Below are positions 5,967-15,714 of a stretch of 64,000 nucleotides of DNA, in pieces. Every line of letters starts with the position of its first letter. Positions within the stretch are counted from its first letter, which is position 1. Made by a program: the position numbers and the translations under genes. Source of the stretch: an uncultured Alphaproteobacteria bacterium (GTDB taxonomy: Bacteria; Pseudomonadota; Alphaproteobacteria; Rs-D84); NCBI GenBank assembly GCA_944392535.1, contig CALXWY010000002.1:124001-188000 (forward strand), in the 5' to 3' direction. Under the pieces are notes generated by a model. It did no database searches. It saw only the letters and a list, made by a program, of their open reading frames with translations, and was not told the origin of the DNA.

Positions 5967-8198
5967 TTATTTGCCAAACTTACCACTGCGTGGAAAACCA
6001 ACCGGCACGGTGCGTCCCTGGGATGCACGACGACCCGTCCACGGCGACCAATCGTCCAGTTTTGTCGTGCCCCGCCCTGTTGTCCATCCAAAACCATCCG
6101 ACGCGTCAAAGAACATTACATCCAAAACATACGTGCGTTCCGCATTATACTTTTGCAAGATTACACCCTTGCCCCGGGTCATTTCAGGAATTTCAGACGT
6201 TGGGAATATCAACAACTTGTCATTTGATCCCGACATCGCAACTGTATCACCAGTCACCGGCACGCACATTATTGCCGGATTACGTTCATCTGTATTCATT
6301 ACCTGTTTTCCGGTACGCGTTTGTGCCAAGCAATTTTCACCCGAAACAATAAATCCAGTACCATGACGACCAACCAATAAATATTTCGCCGACGTGTCCA
6401 GTACAAACGCCGCAACAATATTTTCGTCGGCACCAATATCCGCCATCATACGCACTGATTCCCCAAATCCACGCGCCGACGGCAAATCATTCGCCCCCAG
6501 TGTGAACATCTTGCCCCCACTGGCAAACAAGTTAATTTTATCCGTAGACATGGCATGAAATGCGAACAGTTGTTCATCACCTTCTTTGAATTTCAAATCC
6601 AAATTATTCAAATCCAAGTGTCCCTTGGCGGCGCGAATCCATCCTATCGCAGACAACACAATCGTCAGTGGTTCTTTTTCAATAAATTCGTCGGCATTTA
6701 CAACAATTTCTGTGGTTTGTGGAACCCATTGTGTACGACGACGCCCCAGCGCAGTTTTTTTATCATACTGTTTCTTTATGTCTGCGAACCATGCCTTTAA
6801 CTGTTCGTTTTGGGCATCGGGACTGGCCAACAAATCTTGTAACTGTTTTTGTTCCGCCAACAATGCCGCATCTTCGCGCCGGATTTCCATTTCTTCCAGT
6901 TTGCGCAATGAACGCAAACGTGTGTTTAATATTGCTTCTACCTGGATTTCCGTCAATTTGAATTCAGACATCAATACAGATTTTGGGTCGTCTTCGTTAC
7001 GAATAATTTCAATAACACGGTCCAAATTCAGATAGACAATTAACAACCCACCCAAAATTTCCAGACGCCGCGCAATGTTCCCCAATCGCCAATTTGTACG
7101 ACGAACCAGAACGTTTTTCTGGTGTGCGATAAATTCACGCAAAACATCACCAATGCCCATAACACGCGGCACACCACGCGAATCAATGACATTAAAGTTC
7201 ATATTAAACCTGTATTCCAGGTCCGTCATCGCAAACAGATGCGCCATCATTTTATCGGCCGGAACATTACGACTTTTCGGTGTAATAACAATTCGTACAG
7301 ATGTTGTTGATTCGTCGGATATATCATCCACCAATGGCAATTTCTTGGCATCAATTAAATTCGCAATTTGTTCCACCAGTTTTGATTTTATTATCCCATA
7401 TGGGATTTCCGTAATTACAACCTGTTCGGCACCACGGTCCAGTTTTTCAATTTCCCATTTTGCCCGTACACGAAACGCACCACGACCAGTATCGTAATTC
7501 TTGACAATCGTATCAAAAGAATCCACCAGAACGCCCCCTGTGGGGAAATCTGGGCCAATCATTTTTTTCATAATCTGGGTCGTTGTGGCATCTGGATTAT
7601 CAACAACCAGTGCCAATGCATCACAAACTTCGGCCACGTTATGTGTTGGGATATTTGTTGCCATACCAACCGCAATCCCCATTCCACCATTGGCCAACAA
7701 ATTCGGAAACGCCCCCGGCATGACCATCGGTTCCATCGTTGTGCCGTCAAAGTTCGGCATCATGTCAACACTGTCTTCGTCAATGCCTTCCATAATCAGC
7801 ATTGCGGCATCGGTCATCTTGGATTCAGTGTAACGATACGCCGCCTGGGGGTCACCATCAATATTACCAAAGTTACCCTGGCCATCAATTAATGGATATC
7901 GCACGGAAAAATCCTGGGCCAGACGCACCATCGCATCGTATACCGATGAATCGCCATGCGGATGATAATGCCCCAGCACGTCCCCAACAACGGTTGCGCA
8001 TTTACGAAACGCCGCGTTCGGCGACAACTTTTGGCGCAACATAGAATATAAAATACGCCGATGAACCGGTTTTAATCCATCACGCACGTCTGGCAATGCA
8101 CGCGACACAATTGTACTGACCGCGTATGACAAATACCGCTGGGACAGCGCGTCGGATAATTGCTGTGAATCAATTCTTTCAATAACTTCCTTGCTCAT
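5967..8198 (-). CDS. parC: DNA topoisomerase IV subunit A
   Basis: ParC is the DNA-cleaving subunit of topoisomerase IV, which decatenates chromosomes. The 743 residues include the N-terminal [23 protein letters not shown] block, the quinolone-region motif [13 protein letters not shown], and the catalytic tyrosine in AAYRYTES. The C-terminal part is a shortened beta-pinwheel without a GyrA box, which, together with the length, favours ParC over GyrA. The ATG at 8198 ([10 protein letters not shown]) is chosen over 8237 because the upstream 13 residues are not family-like and GGGG precedes 8198. It lies downstream of zapA behind a terminator. Confidence 0.94.
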   Translation of the reverse strand: MSKEVIERIDSQQLSDALSQRYLSYAVSTIVSRALPDVRDGLKPVHRRILYSMLRQKLSPNAAFRKCATVVGDVLGHYHPHGDSSVYDAMVRLAQDFSVRYPLIDGQGNFGNIDGDPQAAYRYTESKMTDAAMLIMEGIDEDSVDMMPNFDGTTMEPMVMPGAFPNLLANGGMGIAVGMATNIPTHNVAEVCDALALVVDNPDATTTQIMKKMIGPDFPTGGVLVDSFDTIVKNYDTGRGAFRVRAKWEIEKLDRGAEQVVITEIPYGIIKSKLVEQIANLIDAKKLPLVDDISDESTTSVRIVITPKSRNVPADKMMAHLFAMTDLEYRFNMNFNVIDSRGVPRVMGIGDVLREFIAHQKNVLVRRTNWRLGNIARRLEILGGLLIVYLNLDRVIEIIRNEDDPKSVLMSEFKLTEIQVEAILNTRLRSLRKLEEMEIRREDAALLAEQKQLQDLLASPDAQNEQLKAWFADIKKQYDKKTALGRRRTQWVPQTTEIVVNADEFIEKEPLTIVLSAIGWIRAAKGHLDLNNLDLKFKEGDEQLFAFHAMSTDKINLFASGGKMFTLGANDLPSARGFGESVRMMADIGADENIVAAFVLDTSAKYLLVGRHGTGFIVSGENCLAQTRTGKQVMNTDERNPAIMCVPVTGDTVAMSGSNDKLLIFPTSEIPEMTRGKGVILQKYNAERTYVLDVMFFDASDGFGWTTGRGTTKLDDWSPWTGRRASQGRTVPVGFPRSGKFGK

Positions 8199-8242
8199 GA
8201 TACCCCAATATTTAGAACATTTGAAAAAAAATAACAACAGAA

Positions 8243-8265
8243 AAAAACGCGTTCATCGCGCGTTT
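8243..8265 (-). terminator. Terminator of the zapA operon
   Basis: On the reverse strand AAACGCG pairs with CGCGTTT and seven T follow. It overlaps the zapA stop codon and precedes parC. Confidence 0.75.
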
Positions 8266-8542
8266 ATTGATTAAGTTTGTTTTTGATTTCACGAATCCGC
8301 GCCAATATTTCGCGTAAATCTGATTCACTGACCTGGGGCGCCGGGCGATTATGTAATTCATCCGCCAATACAATGCACAGCGTCGCCAACAATGAATTTT
8401 CCGGCAATGGGCCAATTTTATCCAGAATTTCGCGCGCACGGGCATCAACCATTTTGCCCAATTCAATCAAACGATATTCTTGGCCGTCTTCACAGCCCAT
8501 CGGATAATTTTTATTCACAATTGGTATAGATACAACACTCAT
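8264..8542 (-). CDS. zapA: Cell division protein ZapA
   Basis: ZapA bundles FtsZ filaments at the division site. The 92 residues contain SIPIVNKNYPMGCEDGQE, the family start region, then the long helix RLIELGKMVDARAREI and a coiled-coil end REILARIREIKNKL. The start overlaps the stop of the upstream small gene by four bases (ATGA type), so the two are translationally coupled. Confidence 0.92.
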   Translation of the reverse strand: MSVVSIPIVNKNYPMGCEDGQEYRLIELGKMVDARAREILDKIGPLPENSLLATLCIVLADELHNRPAPQVSESDLREILARIREIKNKLNQ

Positions 8543-8748
8543 TTCAAATTCTTTAATATATCCAACGATTGGTTAATTTTTTCGGTTGCACGCGCGTTTT
8601 TATCACGCAAATTTTTAACCTGTTCAGTTAAAATTGCCACTTCTAAATCAGTTTGCTTGCCCGCATTCATTGCAAAACCGCGCAATTTCGCCGCGGCATC
8701 GTCCAATGCCGCCAGTTCTTGAAATATTTGCTGTTTTATGTCTGTCAT
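8539..8748 (-). CDS. Small coiled-coil protein upstream of zapA (DUF4164-like)
   Basis: This 69-residue, wholly helical protein (ELAALDDAAAKLRGFAMNAG, LTEQVKNLRDKNARATEKI) has heptad spacing. Alphaproteobacteria commonly have a DUF4164-type coiled-coil gene directly before zapA, and position and length fit that. The function is not established; a cell-division role is inferred from the coupling with zapA. Confidence 0.78.
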   Translation of the reverse strand: MTDIKQQIFQELAALDDAAAKLRGFAMNAGKQTDLEVAILTEQVKNLRDKNARATEKINQSLDILKNLK

Positions 8749-8793
8749 AGTCCCAGTGTAAGATATTTTTTACATGCGTTCAACAGCAAAATG

Positions 8794-8802
8794 TGATATA
8801 AT
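8794..8802 (+). promoter_or_regulatory. Extended -10 promoter of the 8834 operon
   Basis: TG-A-TATAAT (8794-8802) is a perfect extended -10; no good -35 is seen. It lies 32 bases before the ATG at 8834. Confidence 0.45.
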
Positions 8803-8833
8803 AACCCATATCATATGCGGGGGATTAATTCCA

Positions 8834-9745
8834 ATGAAAACAAAAATCATTTATATTTCGGGTAATGAAACATTTGAAATGGCGGATATTCGCGCGGCTT
8901 TTGATGAAGTGCGTGCCACACTGGGGCTGGGGTCGGATACGGTATTGTTTGGTGTACCGGTGGATAACGATGATGCACTGGGGGTCGCAACAGATACCCA
9001 TGTGACCGACGCAACCGATGATGTTCATGCAAAATCTGATACAGTTAATGAAGTAATTACCCCAGAAGTATCGCCAATCCCCCAAGAATTGTCCGAATCA
9101 ACCGATGCAGCAAAAGAAATAAAGGTTGATAATGATGAAAAAATTATTCCTATTTTATCAATATTGGCATCTGGGTCGGATGTATCAGATGTAAATGAAG
9201 ATGAACCAAGCGTGTCGGACGATTCGCATTCTGGCGACGAATTAATCGTGGATGATGATATTCGTGATGACGTATCAACAGGTACAGCGCAAAATGAATC
9301 AGATGTACATGATACGGAAACCGTATCAATTACAGATATTATCACAGATGATGCACCAACGGCGCCAATGGAACTGGAAGATTTGTTGGAAAGTATGGCC
9401 CCATTACACGAAGATACAGTTACTGAATCTGGGGCGGATTTTTCAGACACCCAAGATGATGCGTTGATTGATACACCCCCGGCACCAAACATTGATGACG
9501 GTTCTGATGCAACACTGGAACAATTGGCGGCCGAATTTGCCGAAAAACAAGATGATATCCCAGAACCAGAAGCAACCGAAACACACAGCAAAATCGGAAA
9601 GTTAAAAAATATTTTGCCATTCAAAAAGGCAAAACGTGAAGACCCAGGTATAATGGGTGATTTATTTGGATGGGCGGGAATCGCCGCAAATGATGACGAT
9701 TTTTCAATCCCTGGATTTTTTACCAAGGCGGCATCAAAAAAATAG
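8834..9745 (+). CDS. Acidic low-complexity protein, unknown
   Basis: The 303 residues start with an ordered segment (MKTKIIYISGNETFEMADIR to about residue 45). A long, very acidic, Ser/Thr/Asp-rich region (about 50-260) follows, and the protein ends in a short basic and hydrophobic stretch (KNILPFKKAKR, FGWAGIAA, SIPGFFTKAA). The middle is probably disordered. The ATG at 8834 is preferred to 8774 because of the GGGGG upstream and the conserved-looking N-terminus. It is first in an operon of three (gaps of 17 and 2 bases) with membrane and peptidoglycan-type proteins, so an envelope role is likely. No family is recognised. Confidence 0.75.
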   Translation: MKTKIIYISGNETFEMADIRAAFDEVRATLGLGSDTVLFGVPVDNDDALGVATDTHVTDATDDVHAKSDTVNEVITPEVSPIPQELSESTDAAKEIKVDNDEKIIPILSILASGSDVSDVNEDEPSVSDDSHSGDELIVDDDIRDDVSTGTAQNESDVHDTETVSITDIITDDAPTAPMELEDLLESMAPLHEDTVTESGADFSDTQDDALIDTPPAPNIDDGSDATLEQLAAEFAEKQDDIPEPEATETHSKIGKLKNILPFKKAKREDPGIMGDLFGWAGIAANDDDFSIPGFFTKAASKK

Positions 9746-9762
9746 GCCGAATATGAGCATTT

Positions 9763-10770
9763 ATGAATACAGATACAATTCTTAGACTGTTGGAAAATTC
9801 CGGATTTCATGTATTGAAATCAGACAGCCAGTTTTTGTATCTGGAAGATCCGTCTTGCATTTTACGCAGTTTTGAAACATTCATTGAATACGCATGGGTT
9901 GTTATTGTATGCATAACAGGATTGTTATTGTTCGGTTGGGCAATTTCAATGATTCGTGGCGCCAAGAATGATTTATTTATCAATCTGCGTAACCTGACGA
10001 TTATTTTTGGTATTCTGGCGGCGGTCGGCCCAATTGTAAACTTAATCTGGGGGGATGATTTATTTGCGCGTGGGTGTCGTACAATAACCGTATCCGTTGC
10101 CGATGTAAATGAAATACTGGATATGCGCAAATTGGAATTTGCCCCAGAAAATCAATATGCCATATACGAACATCTGGATATATATGATTCTGGTGCACCC
10201 CACAATGTGCCATATTCTGATGCGCCATTAATGGCGGCGGGCAATCCGCCAGAAATCAGTGTCACTGTTTCTGGGGACAATAATACATGGTTACCACAAC
10301 CATCAGGCCCAGCATCAGCCAACCCAACCAGCGCCCACGAATCATCACGCGATGTTATATATACAAATGCAGATGGTTCGCGATATCGTAAAACAGGCGG
10401 ATCACGCGCATGGCGAAATACTAATCCAGGGAATATTCGTTATTCGGAATTTTCACGACGCATGGGCGCCATTGGCCAAGCCGGCGGATTCGCTGTTTTT
10501 CCTGACGAAGATACCGGTATGCGCGCAATTGCCGCCCTGTTGCGCAGCAACAGTTACAATCAATTAACCATCGCCGGCGCAATCAGTCGGTATGCACCAC
10601 CCACAGAAAATGATACCGCTGCATATCACCGCCGCATTCAAGAACTGACCGGGCTGTCCATTAATCGGCGCATGAATGAACTTAGTGATACAGAATTAAA
10701 CCGCGTTGTTAACGCAATACGCACCATAGAAGGATGGCAAGTCGGCCGCACAGAAATAGTACGAGGATGA
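9763..10770 (+). CDS. Membrane-anchored protein with phage-type muralytic (NPGNIR) domain
   Basis: The 335 residues have two hydrophobic segments (about 41-62 and 77-97), a linker rich in Pro/Ser/Asn, and a C-terminal domain from about 215. That domain has WRNTNPGNIRYSEF, GGFAVFPDEDTGMRAIAALL, ISRYAPPTENDTAAYHRRI and a helical end. The NNPGNIR module is found in phage virion and endolysin proteins, and a homologous copy occurs in the prophage here (41680-42087). A role in local opening of peptidoglycan, for example for a secretion or pilus machine, is an inference. The linker and catalytic domain are predicted to be periplasmic. Confidence 0.78.
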   Translation: MNTDTILRLLENSGFHVLKSDSQFLYLEDPSCILRSFETFIEYAWVVIVCITGLLLFGWAISMIRGAKNDLFINLRNLTIIFGILAAVGPIVNLIWGDDLFARGCRTITVSVADVNEILDMRKLEFAPENQYAIYEHLDIYDSGAPHNVPYSDAPLMAAGNPPEISVTVSGDNNTWLPQPSGPASANPTSAHESSRDVIYTNADGSRYRKTGGSRAWRNTNPGNIRYSEFSRRMGAIGQAGGFAVFPDEDTGMRAIAALLRSNSYNQLTIAGAISRYAPPTENDTAAYHRRIQELTGLSINRRMNELSDTELNRVVNAIRTIEGWQVGRTEIVRG

Positions 10771-10772
10771 AA

Positions 10773-11396
10773 ATGAAACACAATAATCAATCAGGCAATG
10801 CATGGTTTTACATATTGTTGACAATATTAATTATTGTTATTGGCGTATTGGTATACATTCTGGCGGGTGGGCCGATGCCGCGCACTGGGGACACTGTTGG
10901 TACAAAATCACCAACAATGCAAGTGGAAACAATGCCGGAAACCAGTGGCGAATTTACAGATGGGCTGAATAATCCAGAATCATCTGAAACATTTCAACTG
11001 GACGAATTTGGGGCCGGAATTGCAGAACGTGATATTTTCCGCGTTGACATAAACGGTGATAATCAACCAGACCGCATAACACGAACCAGACATGAAAATG
11101 GTACTGCGCACTTTTATTATGAATACACCATTGAAATCGCAGACAATGGCCAATTTATCAATATTACCCCCAACGGATTCCGAACAACCGAAGGCCCAGA
11201 ATGCGCATTACAAAAATTACAGTTTACCAATTCACCAAAATTCCGGGTTGTGAAAATATCACGCAATTGGCGCGACACATGGGAAACACCAACAACGGCA
11301 ACACGCACTGTATATGAATACCAAGATGGCAAAATCGTCCCAACAGCGCAGACAGAAATGGAACCAGTGTGTGATGTGCGCGAACTATTTAATTAA
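10773..11396 (+). CDS. Bitopic periplasmic protein with a DxNxDxxxD calcium-type loop
   Basis: The 207 residues have one N-terminal membrane segment (AWFYILLTILIIVIGVLVYI) and a periplasmic domain with RVDINGDNQPDRITRTRH, a calcium-binding-type loop (D-x-N-x-D-x-x-x-D, as in dockerin and VCBS repeats). Two cysteines (PECAL, PVCDV) could pair. Two ATGs are possible, 10767 and 10773; GAGG is correctly spaced only for 10773. The upstream gene ends at 10770. The last 12 bases overlap the convergent radC. Function unknown. Confidence 0.76.
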   Translation: MKHNNQSGNAWFYILLTILIIVIGVLVYILAGGPMPRTGDTVGTKSPTMQVETMPETSGEFTDGLNNPESSETFQLDEFGAGIAERDIFRVDINGDNQPDRITRTRHENGTAHFYYEYTIEIADNGQFINITPNGFRTTEGPECALQKLQFTNSPKFRVVKISRNWRDTWETPTTATRTVYEYQDGKIVPTAQTEMEPVCDVRELFN

Positions 11397-12074
11397 AAAC
11401 ATATTACGCGCAGAATATACGATTCCACCAGAAACCAGATAGTGGTCATATACACTGATATCAAACGGCTGTAACAAATTAATTATTCTGTTTGTCATTT
11501 CTATGTCAGTGGTTGAAAAAGATGTATTTGGCGTTGGATGATTATGCAACATCACCACAGATTTTGCCCCAACTTCCAGTGCACGACGTAATATCTCGCG
11601 TTCATATATTGCCGCCCAATCATTGGTGCCTGTGCTGTGTAAATCATCGGCAATTAAACGCTTTTCTGCGTCCAAGTAAAACACATGAAATTCTTCTTTG
11701 CTTTTCCCAGACAGCAACATCAGGCAATAATTTGTTAAGACTTTTTCATTATGAAAAATTGGACGTTCGGTCAGTTCATATTTATATCCATTTAACATAA
11801 TTTGATGTATCGCCTTGATAAATATTGCGGTATTATGACCAATCCCGGGAAAATTTGTTAATTCAGAAAACGGTGCCGTCAGTACCGGTGCAATGCCACC
11901 AAAATGCTTAATCAAACCATGTGCCAACGGACGCACATCGCGACGCGGAATTACAAAACTTAGCACCAGTTCCAACAATTCATAATCTGCCAATTTATTA
12001 TCCAAGAATTTTTGGCGTAAACGTTGGCGATGGCCGGAATGAAATGACAAATCATTTTTATCTGGATTCATCAT
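11385..12074 (-). CDS. radC: RadC-family JAB/MPN-domain protein
   Basis: The 229 residues have an N-terminal helix-hairpin-helix part (FPGIGHNTAIFIKA) and a C-terminal JAB domain. The metal-site motif is MLHNHPTPNTSFSTTDIEM (H-x-H-P...S/T..D), slightly different in loop length from the usual HNHPSGDPTPS. RadC proteins are annotated in DNA repair but their activity is unresolved. ATG 12074 is chosen over the upstream TTG at 12083. The gene follows map at 15 bases and is last in the lptE-holA-map-radC operon. Confidence 0.9.
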   Translation of the reverse strand: MMNPDKNDLSFHSGHRQRLRQKFLDNKLADYELLELVLSFVIPRRDVRPLAHGLIKHFGGIAPVLTAPFSELTNFPGIGHNTAIFIKAIHQIMLNGYKYELTERPIFHNEKVLTNYCLMLLSGKSKEEFHVFYLDAEKRLIADDLHSTGTNDWAAIYEREILRRALEVGAKSVVMLHNHPTPNTSFSTTDIEMTNRIINLLQPFDISVYDHYLVSGGIVYSARNMFLIK

Positions 12075-12089
12075 GGCACCCAATAATTA

Positions 12090-12851
12090 TCAAATCATTT
12101 TTTCAGTAAATATTATAACACCATCTTCGGTGATACCCAATGTATGTTCCCATTGTGCCGACAAACCGCCGTCAACCGTACGTGCCGTCCAACCGTCCGA
12201 ATCAATTTTACATTCTGGGCGACCAGTATTTATCATCGGTTCAATCGTAAACACCAATCCAGGAACCATTTTTACTTTATCCCATGATTTATCATAAAAA
12301 TGATAAATCTGGGGGTCGTCGTGCATCACTTTGCCAATACCATGACCGACAAAATCACGCGATATTGAAAAACCGTGTGGCAAAACAACACTTTCAATAG
12401 TTTTACCAATTTCCGACAACGGAACACCCGGCCCACAAACAGCGATTGCCGCATTCAGTGCATCTTGGCATGTTTGAACCAATTCGCGCGCACGTGGCGA
12501 AACATTTCCAATCATAAACATGCGCGATGCGTCACCGTGAAAGCCCTTGTATTCCGCGGTTAAATCAACATTTACAATATCGCCATCTTTTAAGATAACA
12601 TCATCACTGGGGATACCATGCACAATTACATCATTAACCGACGTGCATATACTTTTGGGATATCCCTGGTACCCCAGGTCAGATGACCGGGCACCATTTT
12701 CGCGCAAAAATTCGGCAACCATGCGATCTATTTCCCCGGTTGATATACCACTGCGCACATATGGCGTAATATAATCAAAGCATCGGGCAACCAAATCCCC
12801 GACAACGCGCAAACGCTTAAAATCCTTGGGTGCATATACAGATGATAACAT
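12090..12851 (-). CDS. map: Methionine aminopeptidase, type I
   Basis: Map removes the initiator methionine from nascent proteins. The 253 residues show all metal ligands of the family: Asp in VNVDLTAEY, Asp in FHGDASRMF, His in FVGHGIGKVMHD, Glu in FTIEPMINTG and Glu in QWEHTLGI, plus the substrate histidine in VHGIPSDD. No N-terminal zinc-finger extension is present. It starts two bases after the holA stop. Confidence 0.97.
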   Translation of the reverse strand: MLSSVYAPKDFKRLRVVGDLVARCFDYITPYVRSGISTGEIDRMVAEFLRENGARSSDLGYQGYPKSICTSVNDVIVHGIPSDDVILKDGDIVNVDLTAEYKGFHGDASRMFMIGNVSPRARELVQTCQDALNAAIAVCGPGVPLSEIGKTIESVVLPHGFSISRDFVGHGIGKVMHDDPQIYHFYDKSWDKVKMVPGLVFTIEPMINTGRPECKIDSDGWTARTVDGGLSAQWEHTLGITEDGVIIFTEKMI

Positions 12852-12853
12852 AT

Positions 12854-13843
12854 TTACTTCCTTCGCTTTACAGACAACTTCATCGCCCGCATTGCCAATT
12901 TTAACGAAAAATCGCGCAACAGTATTTCTGATGGCATGCCGGTTGTACGTAATTGTTTTTCAAGTTCATTTAATCGCTGTAACACTGCGACGATTTCGGA
13001 TTCAGGCCATATCTTTACCGCCATGTTAAATTTTTCAGCAACTTTCCAAAACAAACGTGGTAATTGCCCATCAACAACCGCCGTCAGTAATTTCTTGAAG
13101 TGCGTGTCCAACATACGAACCAACATATTTACATCTGTGTTATCGTATAACAATCGGTCCAGCGCAAGCATCGTTTGCTGGATATGGCCCGCTGTAAGCG
13201 AATATAAGTAATCATCCGTATTCGCCGCCCCAGTATCAGGCAAACATTTTTCAACATCATCCAGTTCAACAATCTTTTTGTCATCAACGTACAATGCAAT
13301 CTTGGACAAAAATCCACGCGTAATTCCACGGTCGCCACCCAAATGCGATGTCATATACGCCATTGCATCTGGGGTTATTTGTTGAATGCCAGATGCCGCC
13401 GACAATTCTTTGCGGATTAACGCCGCCAACGAACGCGCATCATCTGTATAACATGCCAGTGCCGCCAATTTATCGTCATTTTCAAATAATGCACGCAATC
13501 CGCCACCCGCACGTAAATCGCCCGCCGCCACAATGACCGTTGCGCACAATCCAGAATGCCCAACCAATTCAGAAATTATTTTCGCATCTGAATCCCCCGC
13601 ATTAGATATTATAACCATTTTTCGTCCACCGAACATGGATGGACTGCAACTTTCGGCAAACAGCGCATCTTGCTTTTCGCGCAATTCGTCTGAATCCAGC
13701 GCGAACAGATTATCTTTATCAATTTCCAGTTTTTCAACCGCACGATCACAATATTCATCAACCTGGCCCGCATCAGGACCATATATCAAAACCGCACGAA
13801 TTGATTCAATGCCACTGTTAAAATCAGATTCTTTCCATTTCAT
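12854..13843 (-). CDS. holA: DNA polymerase III subunit delta
   Basis: The delta subunit opens the beta clamp as part of the clamp loader. The 329 residues match HolA in layout: AVLIYGPDAGQVDEYCDRA near the N-terminus, RKMVIISNAGD, then TPDAMAYMTSHLGGDRG (residues about 165-181) and the C-terminal helical domain. Its start overlaps the lptE stop by one base. The lptE-holA pairing is common in proteobacteria. Confidence 0.92.
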   Translation of the reverse strand: MKWKESDFNSGIESIRAVLIYGPDAGQVDEYCDRAVEKLEIDKDNLFALDSDELREKQDALFAESCSPSMFGGRKMVIISNAGDSDAKIISELVGHSGLCATVIVAAGDLRAGGGLRALFENDDKLAALACYTDDARSLAALIRKELSAASGIQQITPDAMAYMTSHLGGDRGITRGFLSKIALYVDDKKIVELDDVEKCLPDTGAANTDDYLYSLTAGHIQQTMLALDRLLYDNTDVNMLVRMLDTHFKKLLTAVVDGQLPRLFWKVAEKFNMAVKIWPESEIVAVLQRLNELEKQLRTTGMPSEILLRDFSLKLAMRAMKLSVKRRK

Positions 13844-14352
13844 TATTCTGTATCTGTCGCACCATTGGCATTACCAGTATCATTATCAATTTCACCATCC
13901 GAATGACGATATGTTTCGGCGATCACACGGGTGCCGATTTTATCGGCCAAAACCTTTATCGTGTTTTGAATGGCGTTATTATACGATGCGTTCGCCGCAA
14001 CCAGATATCGCACAAACGTATACGATTCAGACGCACTTTCTGTGCCGCGCGCAATTTCATCGCCATCAGCATACAATACATAATTTGCGGTAAGCACGAT
14101 TTCTTGCCATGTGGCGTCACCGGTTGATTCCAATGCCTTGTACCGTGTATATGGATCGTGCAAATTAACATCCAGTGTATAGGTTGCAGTCTTATCATGC
14201 ACGCCACCAAAACGCGCGTTCAATGTATTGCGCAAATCAATACCATTTATGCCACTGATTGGTTTGACATATATATCTGTATCTTGGCCGGTGTACATGG
14301 GGCGGAACCCACATGCCGATAGTAATAGTGTTAATACAAGTATCTTTTTCAT
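13843..14352 (-). CDS. lptE: LPS-assembly lipoprotein LptE
   Basis: LptE plugs the LptD barrel that inserts lipopolysaccharide in the outer membrane. The 169-residue precursor has signal MKKILVLTLLLSACGFRPMY; the mature CGFRPxY start is the family hallmark. The rest has the expected alternating strand pattern and a helix (NNAIQNTIKVLADKIG). It is first in the operon with holA, map and radC. Confidence 0.9.
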   Translation of the reverse strand: MKKILVLTLLLSACGFRPMYTGQDTDIYVKPISGINGIDLRNTLNARFGGVHDKTATYTLDVNLHDPYTRYKALESTGDATWQEIVLTANYVLYADGDEIARGTESASESYTFVRYLVAANASYNNAIQNTIKVLADKIGTRVIAETYRHSDGEIDNDTGNANGATDTE

Positions 14353-14439
14353 GGCACAACTTTTTAATCAGATAATTGTTTTCCTGTTGCTTTTTATGGT
14401 TATATTACCTAGACTTTTAATAAATCGCAAGGGGGAATG

Positions 14440-15684
14440 ATGAATATTTTTATGATGATTTTGGTTGCGGTATTTATGGTTGGTTTTTATATGATAAGCA
14501 GCCCCAGTCAACGCGTCCCCGAACAGGAAACAGAATACGCAATCAGAATGTCTGATTTACGTTCTGTGGCTGAATGCGCTGTTGCCGCACATAATGCGAA
14601 AATTCGCGGCACAAGTTTCCAAGATATATGCATTGAACAAAATTCTGTGGCCAGCCAATCTGTATGTATGAATGCCAGTAAACGTATTACTGAATGTGCA
14701 ATTGTTCGCGATCGCGCCCCAGAATACAGTTATATTATAACAACAACTGCCCCATTACAGGACGGTGATTATAACAATATGCTGGAAATTCTGGAAACAA
14801 ATTTCCCAGATGCGGGAACATTTGGAATATTTCTGGATGGGAAAATAATGCTGGGGGGGATATCCGGGGCGGCAAATGTACCAGATGCAATTATTGATGA
14901 ACTGGAATTACAAAACGGGCAAATTGTATATATGACCCAATATGAAATACCGACCACCACAAACGTTATCACCGCAACCACCGCAGCAAATGGCCAAGAT
15001 GTCGTATGTCCGATTGGCACAATAAAAACATATCGGTTCAGCCGGTGGCAATGCATCCCATTTAACACACAAACAGACTGTGGCGGTGATATGATATGGG
15101 ATTCTGAATTACAGACATGTGTGGCCGATGAAAATAAAAAGCCACTGTGCGCCGAACAGCAAACCGCCGTATTGGTTGACAGTGTGTGGGAATGTGTGAA
15201 CCCATTCCCAGAAAAGGCATGCCCCAGCGGAATGATTGCGCGATTAAATTATTCAACACTGGAATGGGAATGCGTGGCAGATCCATCTGTTACGAATAAT
15301 ATAAAGAAGTGCGAAACCGTCACCATCAGTCCAACATTCGGCATCGTTGGGACAACCGCTGGGATTTCGTCGTCGTCATGCACAGACTGTGAACGCGCAA
15401 TCATCAATCCAGACACGTGCGCAACAACGTGTGTACCCGATCCAACAAAGATAACGGACCCGCGATGCTATGGCGATACAGATGCATGTTCGGGTCCAAA
15501 TCGTGCAATTTATTTCGGATTTCCAAACGCGTCATATGCCGCGAATGTCAGTGAAATAAACGGACTGCGCATCCCGATTGATTCCAGTCATTCGCAAAAC
15601 AGAAAATTTAATTGCTTGGATTGCGGTGACGGGGAAATTGATTCTGAACAATCCGTACCGCCATATATTGCGATATGCAAGTAA
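14440..15684 (+). CDS. Cys-rich, membrane-anchored surface protein with short repeats
   Basis: The 414 residues have an N-terminal hydrophobic anchor (MNIFMMILVAVFMVGFYMIS), an alpha/beta region to about 185, and then a Cys-rich part. Three degenerate modules have the form C-P-x-G-x2-A-xn-W-x-C-V: VCPIGTIKTYRFSRWQCIP, LCAEQQTAVLVDSVWECVN and ACPSGMIARLNYSTLEWECV. Cysteine pairs continue to the C-terminus (NCLDCGDGE). It is probably exported and disulphide-rich. Of two tandem ATGs (14437, 14440) the second has better spacing to GGGGG. No family is recognised. Confidence 0.75.
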   Translation: MNIFMMILVAVFMVGFYMISSPSQRVPEQETEYAIRMSDLRSVAECAVAAHNAKIRGTSFQDICIEQNSVASQSVCMNASKRITECAIVRDRAPEYSYIITTTAPLQDGDYNNMLEILETNFPDAGTFGIFLDGKIMLGGISGAANVPDAIIDELELQNGQIVYMTQYEIPTTTNVITATTAANGQDVVCPIGTIKTYRFSRWQCIPFNTQTDCGGDMIWDSELQTCVADENKKPLCAEQQTAVLVDSVWECVNPFPEKACPSGMIARLNYSTLEWECVADPSVTNNIKKCETVTISPTFGIVGTTAGISSSSCTDCERAIINPDTCATTCVPDPTKITDPRCYGDTDACSGPNRAIYFGFPNASYAANVSEINGLRIPIDSSHSQNRKFNCLDCGDGEIDSEQSVPPYIAICK

Positions 15685-15691
15685 AAAAAGA

Positions 15692-15714
15692 AACGCCCAA
15701 TTGGGCGTTTTTTA
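15692..15714. terminator. Bidirectional terminator
   Basis: AACGCCC pairs with GGGCGTT around AATT, followed by a T-rich run forward and by CTTTTTTT in reverse. It separates two convergent genes. Confidence 0.85.
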
